Shown here one piece after another: positions 1 through 6,451 of a stretch of 8,661 nt of DNA; the stretch's first letter is position 1; each line of letters starts with the position of its first letter. Position numbers and translations under genes: made by a program. The notes under the pieces are model-generated. The model made no database searches. It was not told the DNA's origin and was given only the letters and a program-made list of their open reading frames with translations. The DNA comes from JAUWCW01 sp030609125 [NCBI: Candidatus Rokuibacteriota bacterium] (GTDB lineage: Bacteria > JAUVQV01). The stretch is taken from contig JAUWCW010000071.1 of the NCBI GenBank assembly GCA_030609125.1, positions 1 to 8,661 of the forward strand, in the 5' to 3' direction.

Positions 1-983
1 CCGTTGAGAAATCCCCGGGTGACCCGGGGCCAGAAGGGATACGGCAGGCGAAACTGCATGATGCCGCTGCTGAAAGAGGCCGGGGCGTTGGAGGCGGGCT
101 CGATCACCACGTCCCTGTTGACGCGCACGCCGTATCCTTCCAGGAGGTCGTGCACGCCCGACTCCACGGGGGCAGGATAGACCCCTCCGGCGGCCATGGA
201 GAAGTGGTCCACCAGGAAGATGACCCTCCCGCCCCCCATGAGAAACTGATCGACGGCGAAGCGGGCCTCATCGGGAAGGTCCCTGGGACCGACGAGCACC
301 AGGGTGTCGATGCCGTCCGGTATCTCCCGGAGGCCGTCGGTCTGGAGGCTTTCGATCTCATAGAACTTTGCCAGCTCCCTCTGGAGGGGATTTGCCGCCG
401 CCGGAGCCGCTCCTTGCCGGGACCCGCCGATCCACCCCACGCTCTTTCTCTCCTCCGTCGTCAGCCGGAGAATGGCGCTGGTGAGCTCGTACTCCAGCCG
501 GGACGTGTTCTGGACGACGGGGATCGCCTCACTCCTGCCGCCGTAGCGCAGGGCGATGCCCATGTAGGCGGTGGTCAGCCGGAACTGGTCTTTTTCGAGG
601 ATCTCCAGCTGGATTTCGGGAATGCCGAGGGCCCGCAGCCTCTCCCGCGTCACCGGATCGTCGCCGGGGTCCTTGAACTCCACGCTCAGGTTTCCCTTCG
701 AAAAGGCCCGGTACTCGTCGAGGGTGTCTTCCACCTCCCGGCGGAGGGTGGTGAGGTAAGGGGGCAGGTCGCGGGAAAAATAGACGTCGATACCGATCAC
801 GTCGTCCATCCCCTCCAGAATCGCCCGCGTCGCGGGCGCGACGGAGTGGCGCTTGTCCTCCGTCAGGTCAAGGCGGAAGAAGAAGCGCTGGGCGATGATG
901 TTCACCGCCGCCAGGATACCGGCGACAAGGAGAACGAGAACCAGACTGCCCGTGCGAAGCTGCGCTTTTCTCAACGCCGCCAT
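1..983 (-). CDS. GldG-family ABC transporter auxiliary protein (3' end beyond window)
   Basis: The open frame begins at ATG 983-981 and is still open at the left edge, giving 327 codons. This family is the extracytoplasmic partner of GldA/GldF-type ABC transporters; its substrate is unknown outside gliding bacteria. Residues about 13-31 form one N-terminal membrane helix. Directly after it comes the family hallmark LDLTEDKRHSVAP (38-50), then an alpha/beta region typical of the GldG periplasmic domain, including VEFKDPGDDP (101-110), LVLVGPRDL (228-236) and a GGGRVIFLVD strand (250-259). The start lies 7 nt beyond the permease stop; GGAG 11 nt upstream is a modest ribosome site. No competing in-frame start was seen. 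It is the third gene of the minus-strand operon. The C-terminal membrane helix usual in the family would lie outside the window. The family call is strong; the physiological role is inference. Confidence 0.88.
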   Translation of the reverse strand, partial: MAALRKAQLRTGSLVLVLLVAGILAAVNIIAQRFFFRLDLTEDKRHSVAPATRAILEGMDDVIGIDVYFSRDLPPYLTTLRREVEDTLDEYRAFSKGNLSVEFKDPGDDPVTRERLRALGIPEIQLEILEKDQFRLTTAYMGIALRYGGRSEAIPVVQNTSRLEYELTSAILRLTTEERKSVGWIGGSRQGAAPAAANPLQRELAKFYEIESLQTDGLREIPDGIDTLVLVGPRDLPDEARFAVDQFLMGGGRVIFLVDHFSMAAGGVYPAPVESGVHDLLEGYGVRVNRDVVIEPASNAPASFSSGIMQFRLPYPFWPRVTRGFLN

Positions 984-990
984 GGCCGTG

Positions 991-1707
991 TCAACTCCAC
1001 TTCCGGCTCTCCAGCCGGAGGACGTTGAGGTAGAGGAAGAAGAAGATGACCGACAGGTAGTAGACCACGTCCCGGCTGTCGATCACTCCCCGACCGATAC
1101 TGGAAAAATGCGCCCCCAGGCCGAGCCAGCTGAAAAGCGGCGCCAGCCACGACGGCAGGGCGACGACGACGAACCCCTCGCCGATGACGAAGAGGGTGAA
1201 GGTGAGAAAGACGCCGGTGATGAAAGCCACGATCTGGTTTTCCGTCAGGGAGGAGGCGAAGAGGCCGATCGCAAGGTAGGCCGCGCCCATGAAGAGCAGC
1301 CCCAGGTAGCCGGTCAGGATCGGCCCGGGATCGGGGTCGCCGGCGAGAAAGACCGTCGCCGCCAGGGGGAAGGTCAGAACGAGGCTGACCGCAAGCAGCC
1401 CCAGGGCGGCAAGAAATTTCCCGAGGACCGCCTCGTGCTCCCTCACGGGCCAAGTCATGAGCACCTCCATGGTGCCCAGTTTCTGCTCCTCAGCCCAGAG
1501 GCGCATGGTCACCGCCGGGATCAGGAAAAGAAAGACCCACGGCATGAGGGAGAAAAAGGCCCTCATGGAAGCGACATTCATGACGAAGAACCCCCGGAAG
1601 AAGAACCAGCTGGTGAAAGCAAGAAAGACCACCAGGTAAATGTAGGCTATGGGAGAGTGGAAGTAGCTTCGGAACTCCTTCCTCGTCAGGGCGGCGATGG
1701 TTCTCAC
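991..1707 (-). CDS. ABC-2-type permease (GldF-like), 238 aa
   Basis: This is an integral inner-membrane subunit pairing with the ATPase encoded just upstream. I chose the GTG at 1707-1705: it overlaps the ATPase TGA in a GTGA junction, has a GGGGGAG ribosome site 8 nt upstream, and gives the normal length for this family, starting VRTIAALTRKEFRSYF. The same frame is open further upstream to a start at 1857, but those 50 extra residues are Arg/Gly-rich antisense-like filler. About six hydrophobic segments are visible: near residues 20-40, 50-70, 95-125, 132-152, 160-185 and 215-230. The amphipathic RKEFRSYFHSPIAYIY N-terminus and the WAEEQKLGTMEVLMTWPV segment are typical of GldF/ABC-2 permeases. 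Exported substrate unknown. Translational coupling to the ATPase is likely. Confidence 0.92.
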   Translation of the reverse strand: MRTIAALTRKEFRSYFHSPIAYIYLVVFLAFTSWFFFRGFFVMNVASMRAFFSLMPWVFLFLIPAVTMRLWAEEQKLGTMEVLMTWPVREHEAVLGKFLAALGLLAVSLVLTFPLAATVFLAGDPDPGPILTGYLGLLFMGAAYLAIGLFASSLTENQIVAFITGVFLTFTLFVIGEGFVVVALPSWLAPLFSWLGLGAHFSSIGRGVIDSRDVVYYLSVIFFFLYLNVLRLESRKWS

Positions 1708-2648
1708 TGCTTCTGCTCCCCCCCCGTGAGGGCGTGGAAGACCTCCTCCAGGGTCACCCGTTCGAGGTGCAGCTCCAGCAGACCCCACCCCTTGCCGGCG
1801 ACGGCCGCGGCCAGCGGCTCCCTCGCGTCGGCCCCGGGCACGCAGCTTACCCTGCACCGCACCACGCCCCGCTCATCCCCTTCGCCGGCGTCGCACCGCT
1901 CAACGCCGGCAACGCCCTGCAGGGTTTCTTTCACCGCGTCAAGGGGGCCTCGAACCTCGAGGTGCACGATCCCGCCCCCCCTGGCCTCCGCGGCCAGCTC
2001 GGCGGGGGTCCCCTGGCCGACGATTCTGCCCTCGTGGATGATGAGCACCCGCTGGCACGTCGCCTCCACCTCGGGGAGGATGTGGGAGCTGAGCAGGACC
2101 GTCTTCTCTTCCCCGATCCTCTTGATCAGCTCCCGGATCTCGACGATCTGGTTGGGGTCGAGACCGACCGTCGGCTCGTCGAGGACGAGGATCTCCGGAT
2201 CGTGGATCAGGGTCTGGGCAAGCCCCACCCTCTGGCGGTATCCCCTGGAGAGCTCTCCGATCAGCTTGCCCCGCTCGGAGCCGAGGCCGCAGACGTCGAC
2301 CATCTCGTTCACCCGGCGGCCGATCCCGGCACGGGGGAGGCGTCGGATCTCCGCCACGAACCGCAGGTATTCCCGCACCTCCAGATCGAGGTAGAGGGGG
2401 TTGTTCTCCGGAAGATAGCCGAGACACCTGCGGACGGCGAAGGAGTCGGCAAGAACGTCGTGGCCCGCCACGGACACTTCGCCCCGGTCCGCGGGAAGAA
2501 AGCAGGTGACGATACGCATGGTGGTCGTCTTCCCCGCTCCGTTGGGGCCGAGAAAACCGAGGATCTCCCCCCGGGGGACCTCGAAAGAAATGTCGTTCAC
2601 CGCCGCAGTGGCGCCGAAGCTCTTGCTCAGGTTCCTGACCGATATCAT
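1704..2648 (-). CDS. ABC transporter ATP-binding protein (GldA-like), 314 aa
   Basis: This is the cytoplasmic ATPase that drives the adjacent permease. All the expected motifs are present: Walker A GPNGAGKTT (34-42), signature LSRGYRQRVGLA (133-144), Walker B ILVLDEPT (153-160), D-loop GLDP (162-165) and H-loop SSHI with H189. The Q-loop region reads YLPENNPLY (79-87), with Glu where many ABC ATPases have Gln, which is common in this export subfamily. Residues about 225-314 form the C-terminal extension typical of GldA-like ATPases. The ATG at 2648-2646 begins MISVRNLSKSF, a normal N-terminus, but the ribosome site in front of it is weak. It is first in the minus-strand operon, about 90 nt below a strong promoter. 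The last codons contain a run of eight G on the coding strand, which also serves as the permease ribosome site. Confidence 0.95.
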   Translation of the reverse strand: MISVRNLSKSFGATAAVNDISFEVPRGEILGFLGPNGAGKTTTMRIVTCFLPADRGEVSVAGHDVLADSFAVRRCLGYLPENNPLYLDLEVREYLRFVAEIRRLPRAGIGRRVNEMVDVCGLGSERGKLIGELSRGYRQRVGLAQTLIHDPEILVLDEPTVGLDPNQIVEIRELIKRIGEEKTVLLSSHILPEVEATCQRVLIIHEGRIVGQGTPAELAAEARGGGIVHLEVRGPLDAVKETLQGVAGVERCDAGEGDERGVVRCRVSCVPGADAREPLAAAVAGKGWGLLELHLERVTLEEVFHALTGGEQKQ

Positions 2649-2743
2649 GTCACTGTCAACGTTTCCGTAAAGTCAGCCCCGCGGAACTATTTTTCGAATA
2701 TCATCTCCGTCAGCGGGAAAAGGTCCCCTGGTGAAACGGCAGA

Positions 2744-2773
2744 ATAATATTCGCCGGGCGCCCCGCTTGTCAA
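2744..2773 (-). promoter_or_regulatory. Sigma-70 promoter of the ABC operon
   Basis: On the minus strand TTGACA (2773-2768) is followed by an 18-bp spacer and TATTAT (2749-2744). The -35 is perfect and the -10 matches the consensus at five of six positions. Transcription would begin near 2737 and leave a leader of about 90 nt before the ATPase ATG. This is the best-looking promoter in the window and suggests housekeeping expression of the ABC genes, independent of the divergent sigma-factor operon. Confidence 0.7.
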
Positions 2774-2925
2774 GGAGTCCCGCCGCCACCGTTCTTTGAC
2801 ACCGACGAGGATCTCATGAGGTCAATGTGGCCGGATCCAGGGTGGGGTCACGTCAGATCCCTCGGGACAATCCCCATTCTTGACCGCCGCGGCGGAAGGG
2901 GGCACACTGCGGGAGAGGGAACATT

Positions 2926-3597
2926 TTGCCCCGGCGGATGTCTTTTAAGGTGAATGAGAACACAGAAAAAAAAGAGTTCCAGGACGGGCGGGACGATTCG
3001 GTTGATCCGGATCTAGAGTTCGTGAACGGGGCGAAGAAAGGAGACAAGGAGGCCTATGAGGAGTTGGTGCGGCGACACCAGAAAAGGGCGTTCAACGTCG
3101 CTTTCAGGATTCTCGGAAACTACGACGAGGCCCTCGATATCGCCCAGGACTCCTTCATCCAGGCGTATCGGTCCCTCGACGGCTTCCGGATGGAGTCGCG
3201 CTTTTCCAGCTGGCTTCTGACTATCACGGTGAACCTCTGCCGCAACAGGATAAAATACTGGAAGCGCCGCGCCCGCAACAGGACGACCTCCATCGATGCC
3301 CCCATAGAGACCGAGGACTCGTTCATCAGGCGCGAGGTGCGGGACCCCTCGCCTTCGGCGCTGGATGCCCTCGGCTCGAAGCAGACGGGGGAGATCATCA
3401 GGGAAGAGATGATGTCTCTTGCCGAGGAGTTCAGGACGGTCCTTGTCCTTAGGGAGATGCAGGAGATGAGCTACGAGGAGATCGCCGGCGTTCTCGGCAT
3501 AGCCGCCGGAACGGTCAAGTCGAGGCTGCACCGGGGCCGTTCGGAGCTGAAGGACCGCCTGAAAGACCGGCTGGGAGCGGGGTGCGTAAAGAGATGA
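2926..3597 (+). CDS. ECF-type RNA polymerase sigma factor (RpoE-like), 223 aa
   Basis: This is a group IV sigma factor that would direct RNA polymerase to a stress regulon. Region 2 spans about residues 28-115, with the core-binding and -10-recognition segment YDEALDIAQDSFIQAYRSL (66-84) and RFSSWLLTITVNLCRNR (92-108). Region 4 spans about 155-212, with the helix-turn-helix MSYEEIAGVLGIAAGTVKSR (181-200). A linker of about 40 residues separates them, and no other sigma regions are present, as expected for ECF factors. The TTG start at 2926 is chosen because GGGAGAGGGA (2911-2920) ends 5 nt before it; the ATG at 2938 (codon 5) is the alternative but has no well-placed ribosome site. Its stop overlaps the anti-sigma ATG (ATGA). 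No convincing ECF-type promoter was found upstream. Confidence 0.93.
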   Translation: MPRRMSFKVNENTEKKEFQDGRDDSVDPDLEFVNGAKKGDKEAYEELVRRHQKRAFNVAFRILGNYDEALDIAQDSFIQAYRSLDGFRMESRFSSWLLTITVNLCRNRIKYWKRRARNRTTSIDAPIETEDSFIRREVRDPSPSALDALGSKQTGEIIREEMMSLAEEFRTVLVLREMQEMSYEEIAGVLGIAAGTVKSRLHRGRSELKDRLKDRLGAGCVKR

Positions 3598-4964
3598 CTG
3601 ACTGCGCAAAGACAAGGGAGCTTCTCTCCCCCTACCTCGAGGGGGAGCTGGAGCCCGGGGAAGGGCGGGACGTCGGGAGCCACCTCGACGGCTGCGCGGA
3701 CTGCCGCGCCGAGCTGGAGCTGCTGCGTCTGGCGGTGGGCGCCCTGCGGGAGATGCCCGAACTGCCTGCCCCGGCCGGCATACTCCGGGGAGTGCGGGAG
3801 GGCCTGGAGCCCCCGACCTGGCGGGAGCGGGTGAGGTCCATCCTCTTCCCCGGTCCGGCCCGAAGGCTCCCCCTGGGCGCGCTCGCCTCCGTTCTCCTCG
3901 CCTTCGGTATCTTTCTGATCTACGACCACTACCCGGAGGTGGGCAGGACACCCATGGTCACTCCGCCGGTCGAGGAACGCAAGCCCCAGGTTGAGGAAAG
4001 CCCCTCGCCGCCGACCTCGTACGACAGCGTCCAGCAGCAGCCCGCGGCGGAGCCGGTGCCGAAGTCTGTGCCGGAGCCCGTGGCGGATTCAATGCTGGAA
4101 GTCGAAAAAGTCCCGGCGGGGGAGAAGGATAGCCTGGCGGCGGGGACCGCCGACAGGGACGGTGAGAGCGACGACAGCGCCGCCGTTGCGGAGTACCGCC
4201 AGGTCGTCGAGACAGCGCCGGTCCCGGAGACAGCCCCGGTGAGCCCACCGCCGGGCCCGGCGCCTCAAGCGGTACGGCCATCGCGGACGCCACCGCCGCC
4301 ACCGCCCCTTCCGGCACCCGAACCCGTCACACCGCCCCCAATGCAGATCACGTCCCGGGAGAAGGAGGAGCCCGCGACAGCGCAAACCGCCTGGAACCGC
4401 CCGCAACCGGCCCCGAAAACACTGAAGAAGCGCTCGGCGGCAAAGCCGGTTCCCGCCGAGGGGCTTTCCTCCTTTGCGGCGCCCCTGGATGGGACCCGGA
4501 GCAAGTCTATCCCCCTGCGCCCGGAACTCGGCGAAACATTCACGACGCCCTTTGCGGATTACCCCGCCTCCCGGGAGAGAGCCGGCGCGCCCGCGGGTGA
4601 AGAACGACCCAACGGCTATGAAGGGCTGACGGAAGTACTCACCGTCGTCTCCCTGAACGGCGGCGAGGTGGAGCGGCTGCGGGAGAGCCTGCGAAAGTCC
4701 GGGGGGAAGTTGCTGGAGATGAGAACCCTCGACGCCTTCGCGAGCCGGCAGGTGGCCCTGCCCTACCGGGAGAGCATCCCCCCGACACAGGTGATATCCC
4801 GGGGATGGCAGATACGGGCCGCCGTCCCCCACAGCAGCGTCGAGGAGTTTGTCTCCGCCATCGGCCGGGATGCGTCCCTGCAGCTCCTTCACCGCTCCAC
4901 CGCGCCCGCCCGCTGGTCCCGGGAGCGGGGGCTGCAGAACATCGAGATCAACATAGTCCGCTGA
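3594..4964 (+). CDS. Transmembrane zinc-finger anti-sigma factor with long Pro-rich periplasmic region, 456 aa
   Basis: It probably holds the ECF sigma factor inactive at the inner membrane. The cytoplasmic N-terminus has the ZAS/zf-HC2 zinc ligands C4, H30, C34 and C37 (HLDGCADC). One membrane helix lies at about 93-110, followed by DHYPEVG. The periplasmic part has two zones. Residues about 119-300 are low-complexity, rich in Pro, Glu and Ala, with runs such as TPPPPPPLPAPEP (232-244). Residues about 345-456 look folded: VLTVVSLNGGEVERLRESL, a central GWQIRAAVPHSSVEEFVSAI, and a terminal EINIVR strand. I do not recognise that domain with certainty. The ATG at 3594 overlaps the sigma stop by 4 nt; an in-frame GTG at 3582 (4 more residues) is possible. 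Typical ZAS anti-sigma factors are about half this length, so the periplasmic half is probably the sensor. Confidence 0.88.
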   Translation: MTDCAKTRELLSPYLEGELEPGEGRDVGSHLDGCADCRAELELLRLAVGALREMPELPAPAGILRGVREGLEPPTWRERVRSILFPGPARRLPLGALASVLLAFGIFLIYDHYPEVGRTPMVTPPVEERKPQVEESPSPPTSYDSVQQQPAAEPVPKSVPEPVADSMLEVEKVPAGEKDSLAAGTADRDGESDDSAAVAEYRQVVETAPVPETAPVSPPPGPAPQAVRPSRTPPPPPPLPAPEPVTPPPMQITSREKEEPATAQTAWNRPQPAPKTLKKRSAAKPVPAEGLSSFAAPLDGTRSKSIPLRPELGETFTTPFADYPASRERAGAPAGEERPNGYEGLTEVLTVVSLNGGEVERLRESLRKSGGKLLEMRTLDAFASRQVALPYRESIPPTQVISRGWQIRAAVPHSSVEEFVSAIGRDASLQLLHRSTAPARWSRERGLQNIEINIVR

Positions 4965-4999
4965 TCCGGACACCGTTGGGTGTTTTGACAAGCCCGATC

Positions 5000-5028
5000 T
5001 TCTGGGCCCGCGTCAAATATGCTATCAT
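5000..5028 (+). promoter_or_regulatory. Extended -10 promoter of the cytochrome gene
   Basis: TGCTATCAT (5020-5028) is an extended -10 element: TG, one base, then TATCAT, which matches TATAAT at five of six positions. The hexamer 17 bp upstream, TTCTGG (5000-5005), is a poor -35, which extended -10 promoters tolerate. Predicted transcription start is near 5035, giving a leader of about 48 nt. A TTGACA at 4985-4990 lies too far upstream to pair with this -10. Confidence 0.45.
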
Positions 5029-5082
5029 CCCTGCGTCTGCTGACGGCCTGTCACGTCACCCAACAGATCAGGAGGGAAAAAG

Positions 5083-5532
5083 GTGAAAAAGAGCGCTCTT
5101 GCCGTGTTGATGATTCTTCTTGCGCCAACCGCCCTGTGGGCCTTCGGCCCTCATGACAACGAGTGCGTCGAGTGCCACGGAATTCATACCGCCCAGGGGG
5201 CGGCGCTCATCGGCGTCGAGCCCTTTGAGACGGAGAACCCCAGCACCGGCACGGTCGTCCGCGACGTGAGCTCGCTCTGCCTCGGCTGCCACTCCGACCA
5301 GGGGGGAATCCTCGAGATCGATCTCATGAGGACGCACCCCATCGGCATCATTCCCAAGAAGGCCCAGGTACCGCAGGACAATCTCTCCTTCGAGGGGACG
5401 CTCACCTGCACGAGCTGTCACGACCCGCACCCGTCGAACCCGAACTACATGTACCTCAGGGCCGACGTCTCCGGCGGGGGCGACATGGGGGCCTTCTGCG
5501 AAATCTGCCACGCGGAGAAGCGCGAACGCTAG
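5083..5532 (+). CDS. Exported tetrahaem c-type cytochrome, 149 aa
   Basis: This is a periplasmic or surface electron carrier. The start is GTG 5083, 7 nt after GGAGG (5071-5075). Residues 1-20 form a signal peptide ending ALWA. Four haem-binding motifs follow: CVECH (28-32), CLGCH (66-70), CTSCH (109-113) and CEICH (139-143). There are exactly eight Cys in the protein, all in these motifs, and exactly eight His: four proximal, plus H24, H35, H85 and H116. That allows bis-His ligation of all four haems. The pairing of motifs resembles the doubled-CXXCH/cytochrome c3-like families of metal- and sulfur-reducing bacteria. It is probably a single-gene unit: it has its own promoter and ribosome site, and the next gene is on the opposite strand. 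Redox partner unknown. Confidence 0.93.
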   Translation: MKKSALAVLMILLAPTALWAFGPHDNECVECHGIHTAQGAALIGVEPFETENPSTGTVVRDVSSLCLGCHSDQGGILEIDLMRTHPIGIIPKKAQVPQDNLSFEGTLTCTSCHDPHPSNPNYMYLRADVSGGGDMGAFCEICHAEKRER

Positions 5533-5534
5533 GA

Positions 5535-6272
5535 TCAGTTTCTGCCGAAAAAGAGCTCAAGATAGCCCGCCTCAGCCATCCCGGGGGGGATGGAGAAGAT
5601 CTCGGGGGGGAGTTTCTTTCTTTCCGCCCTTACCACTTCGACTCGGTTCTCCGCCTTGCGGTAATAGGTGATCTTCCTGACGGCATACCCCGTCCGAAGG
5701 AGCTCCCGGTAGGATTCCTGCTCCTCGTAGCCGGGGGGAAAGCCTCCCCTCTCCCCGTCTCCGCCCCCCGTCATGACGTCGAGCATGGAGAAGAGTGATC
5801 CTCCCGCGCCGCCGGTGACGGCGTCGATCTCCGGAGCGAACCACAACTCCTCCACCAGGAGGTCTTCCTGGAAGACCCGGTAGTGCTCGGTGACGAATCC
5901 CGCCACCTTCTCATCGCCGGAGACGCGCTCAAGCGTCACCTGGGGCATCACCGCCGAGGGGTCGGAGCCGGTCTCTTCCTTCCGCCTGGCCTCGACGGCT
6001 TCCAGAATGAACTCCATCTTCCCTCCCCCGTATCTGAAGGCTCGCTCGTCGACGATGTAGCCCTCTCCGGCCTCCAGGTGAACGAGGAAGACCAGCCCCT
6101 CCACCAGCCCCTCCACGCGAACCTTCCCGTCCGAGAAGAAATAGGTGGTTCTGTCATCGGGAAAATCCGGGTCCGTCGTCTCTATGACCCACCCCGAACC
6201 GAGGGCCGCTCCCGGCACCGCCAGCAGCCACAGCGCAACTGCCACCGCAGCGAACACCTGTCGCACTCTCAT
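5535..6272 (-). CDS. Exported protein resembling the DUF4412 group, 245 aa
   Basis: Residues 1-25 are a clear signal peptide (MRVR, a hydrophobic core, then PGAALG), so the protein is probably periplasmic or outer-membrane associated. The mature part has the pattern of DUF4412-like/LolA-fold proteins: an early strand with SDGKVRVEG (47-55), a GYIVDERAFRYGG turn (71-83), the central EKVAGFVTEHYRVFQEDLLVEE stretch (121-142) with a following LWFAPEI, and a C-terminal VRKITYY...LPPEIFSIPPGM. It has no cysteine. A glycine-rich insert lies at about 153-177. AGGAGG at 6280-6275 is only 2 nt from the ATG at 6272 but 8 nt from a GTG at 6266 (codon 3), so translation may really start there, shortening the protein by two residues. 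Its stop lies 2 bp from the cytochrome stop, tail to tail. Function not known; family assignment is from pattern only. Confidence 0.8.
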   Translation of the reverse strand: MRVRQVFAAVAVALWLLAVPGAALGSGWVIETTDPDFPDDRTTYFFSDGKVRVEGLVEGLVFLVHLEAGEGYIVDERAFRYGGGKMEFILEAVEARRKEETGSDPSAVMPQVTLERVSGDEKVAGFVTEHYRVFQEDLLVEELWFAPEIDAVTGGAGGSLFSMLDVMTGGGDGERGGFPPGYEEQESYRELLRTGYAVRKITYYRKAENRVEVVRAERKKLPPEIFSIPPGMAEAGYLELFFGRN

Positions 6273-6274
6273 TA

Positions 6275-6280
6275 CCTCCT
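6275..6280 (-). promoter_or_regulatory. Ribosome site that questions the start of the DUF4412-like gene
   Basis: A perfect AGGAGG on the minus strand sits 2 nt from the ATG (6272) and 8 nt from the in-frame GTG (6266-6264). The usual spacing favours the GTG. Either start preserves the signal peptide. Confidence 0.6.
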
Positions 6281-6361
6281 GCGTTTCGCCTCACACAACG
6301 GCGCCCCATAGGTTGCACGGCTGACGCCGCCCCCCCCCGGGGCCGTAACGACTATGGTGCC

Positions 6362-6406
6362 AAATCCCGGCAGTTTTTCATACAGCTGAAAGAGCCGGGA
6401 GATTTT
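6362..6406. other. Long imperfect hairpin between divergent genes
   Basis: TCCCGGC (6365-6371) pairs perfectly with GCCGGGA (6394-6400). Inside it, TTTTTCA (6374-6380) pairs with TGAAAGA (6387-6393) with a single G-U pair. A 2-nt bulge (6372-6373) separates the two helices and the loop is six bases (6381-6386). AAA (6362-6364) can also pair with TTT (6403-6405) across a GA bulge. On the plus strand it is followed by TTTT, on the minus strand by TTT. It could be a weak terminator blocking transcripts between the divergent genes, a relic terminator, or a leader structure for the minus-strand gene. Confidence 0.5.
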
Positions 6407-6411
6407 ACGGC

Positions 6412-6441
6412 TTGACAAAACCGCCTTGCACGGATTATTCC
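6412..6441 (+). promoter_or_regulatory. Probable promoter of the PEGA lipoprotein gene
   Basis: A perfect TTGACA (6412-6417) is followed after 18 bp by TATTCC (6436-6441), a weak -10 matching at three of six positions. The predicted transcription start near 6447-6449 lies only 2-5 nt before the ATG at 6452, so the message would be almost leaderless. This agrees with the absence of a ribosome site there. Confidence 0.4.
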
Positions 6442-6451
6442 CTTAAGCGTA

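Noticed and set aside
853-2394. A 513-codon open frame on the plus strand, opposite the ABC genes
   Set aside because: It lies antisense to three well-supported genes; its translation is low-complexity Glu/Asp/Arg/Ser sequence without domains. Long antisense frames are expected in GC-rich DNA. The same applies to 150-1028 and 1734-2747 on the plus strand.
2683-2713. ECF-like promoter elements GGAACT and CGTCAG upstream of the sigma gene
   Set aside because: There are 20 bp between AAC and CGT where ECF promoters have about 16-17, and the site is over 200 bp from the gene, inside the ABC leader region.
2880-2908. TTGACC with CACACT 17 bp downstream, before the sigma gene; also a TTGACA at 2796-2801
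   Set aside because: The first has a -10 matching only three of six bases; the second has no acceptable -10 at 16-18 bp. I could not assign a promoter to the sigma operon.
3013-3951. Long minus-strand frames opposite the sigma and anti-sigma genes (also 4089-4991)
   Set aside because: Pro/Arg/Gly-rich antisense translations with no recognisable domain, opposite genes with clear motifs.
4970-4986. ACACC-GTTG-GGTGT followed by TTTT after the anti-sigma stop, as a terminator
   Set aside because: The stem has only five pairs and the T tract is four bases; too weak to call.
6351-6365. Sigma-54-like TTGGCAC element on the minus strand
   Set aside because: The -12 position reads GT instead of the essential GC, at the right spacing.
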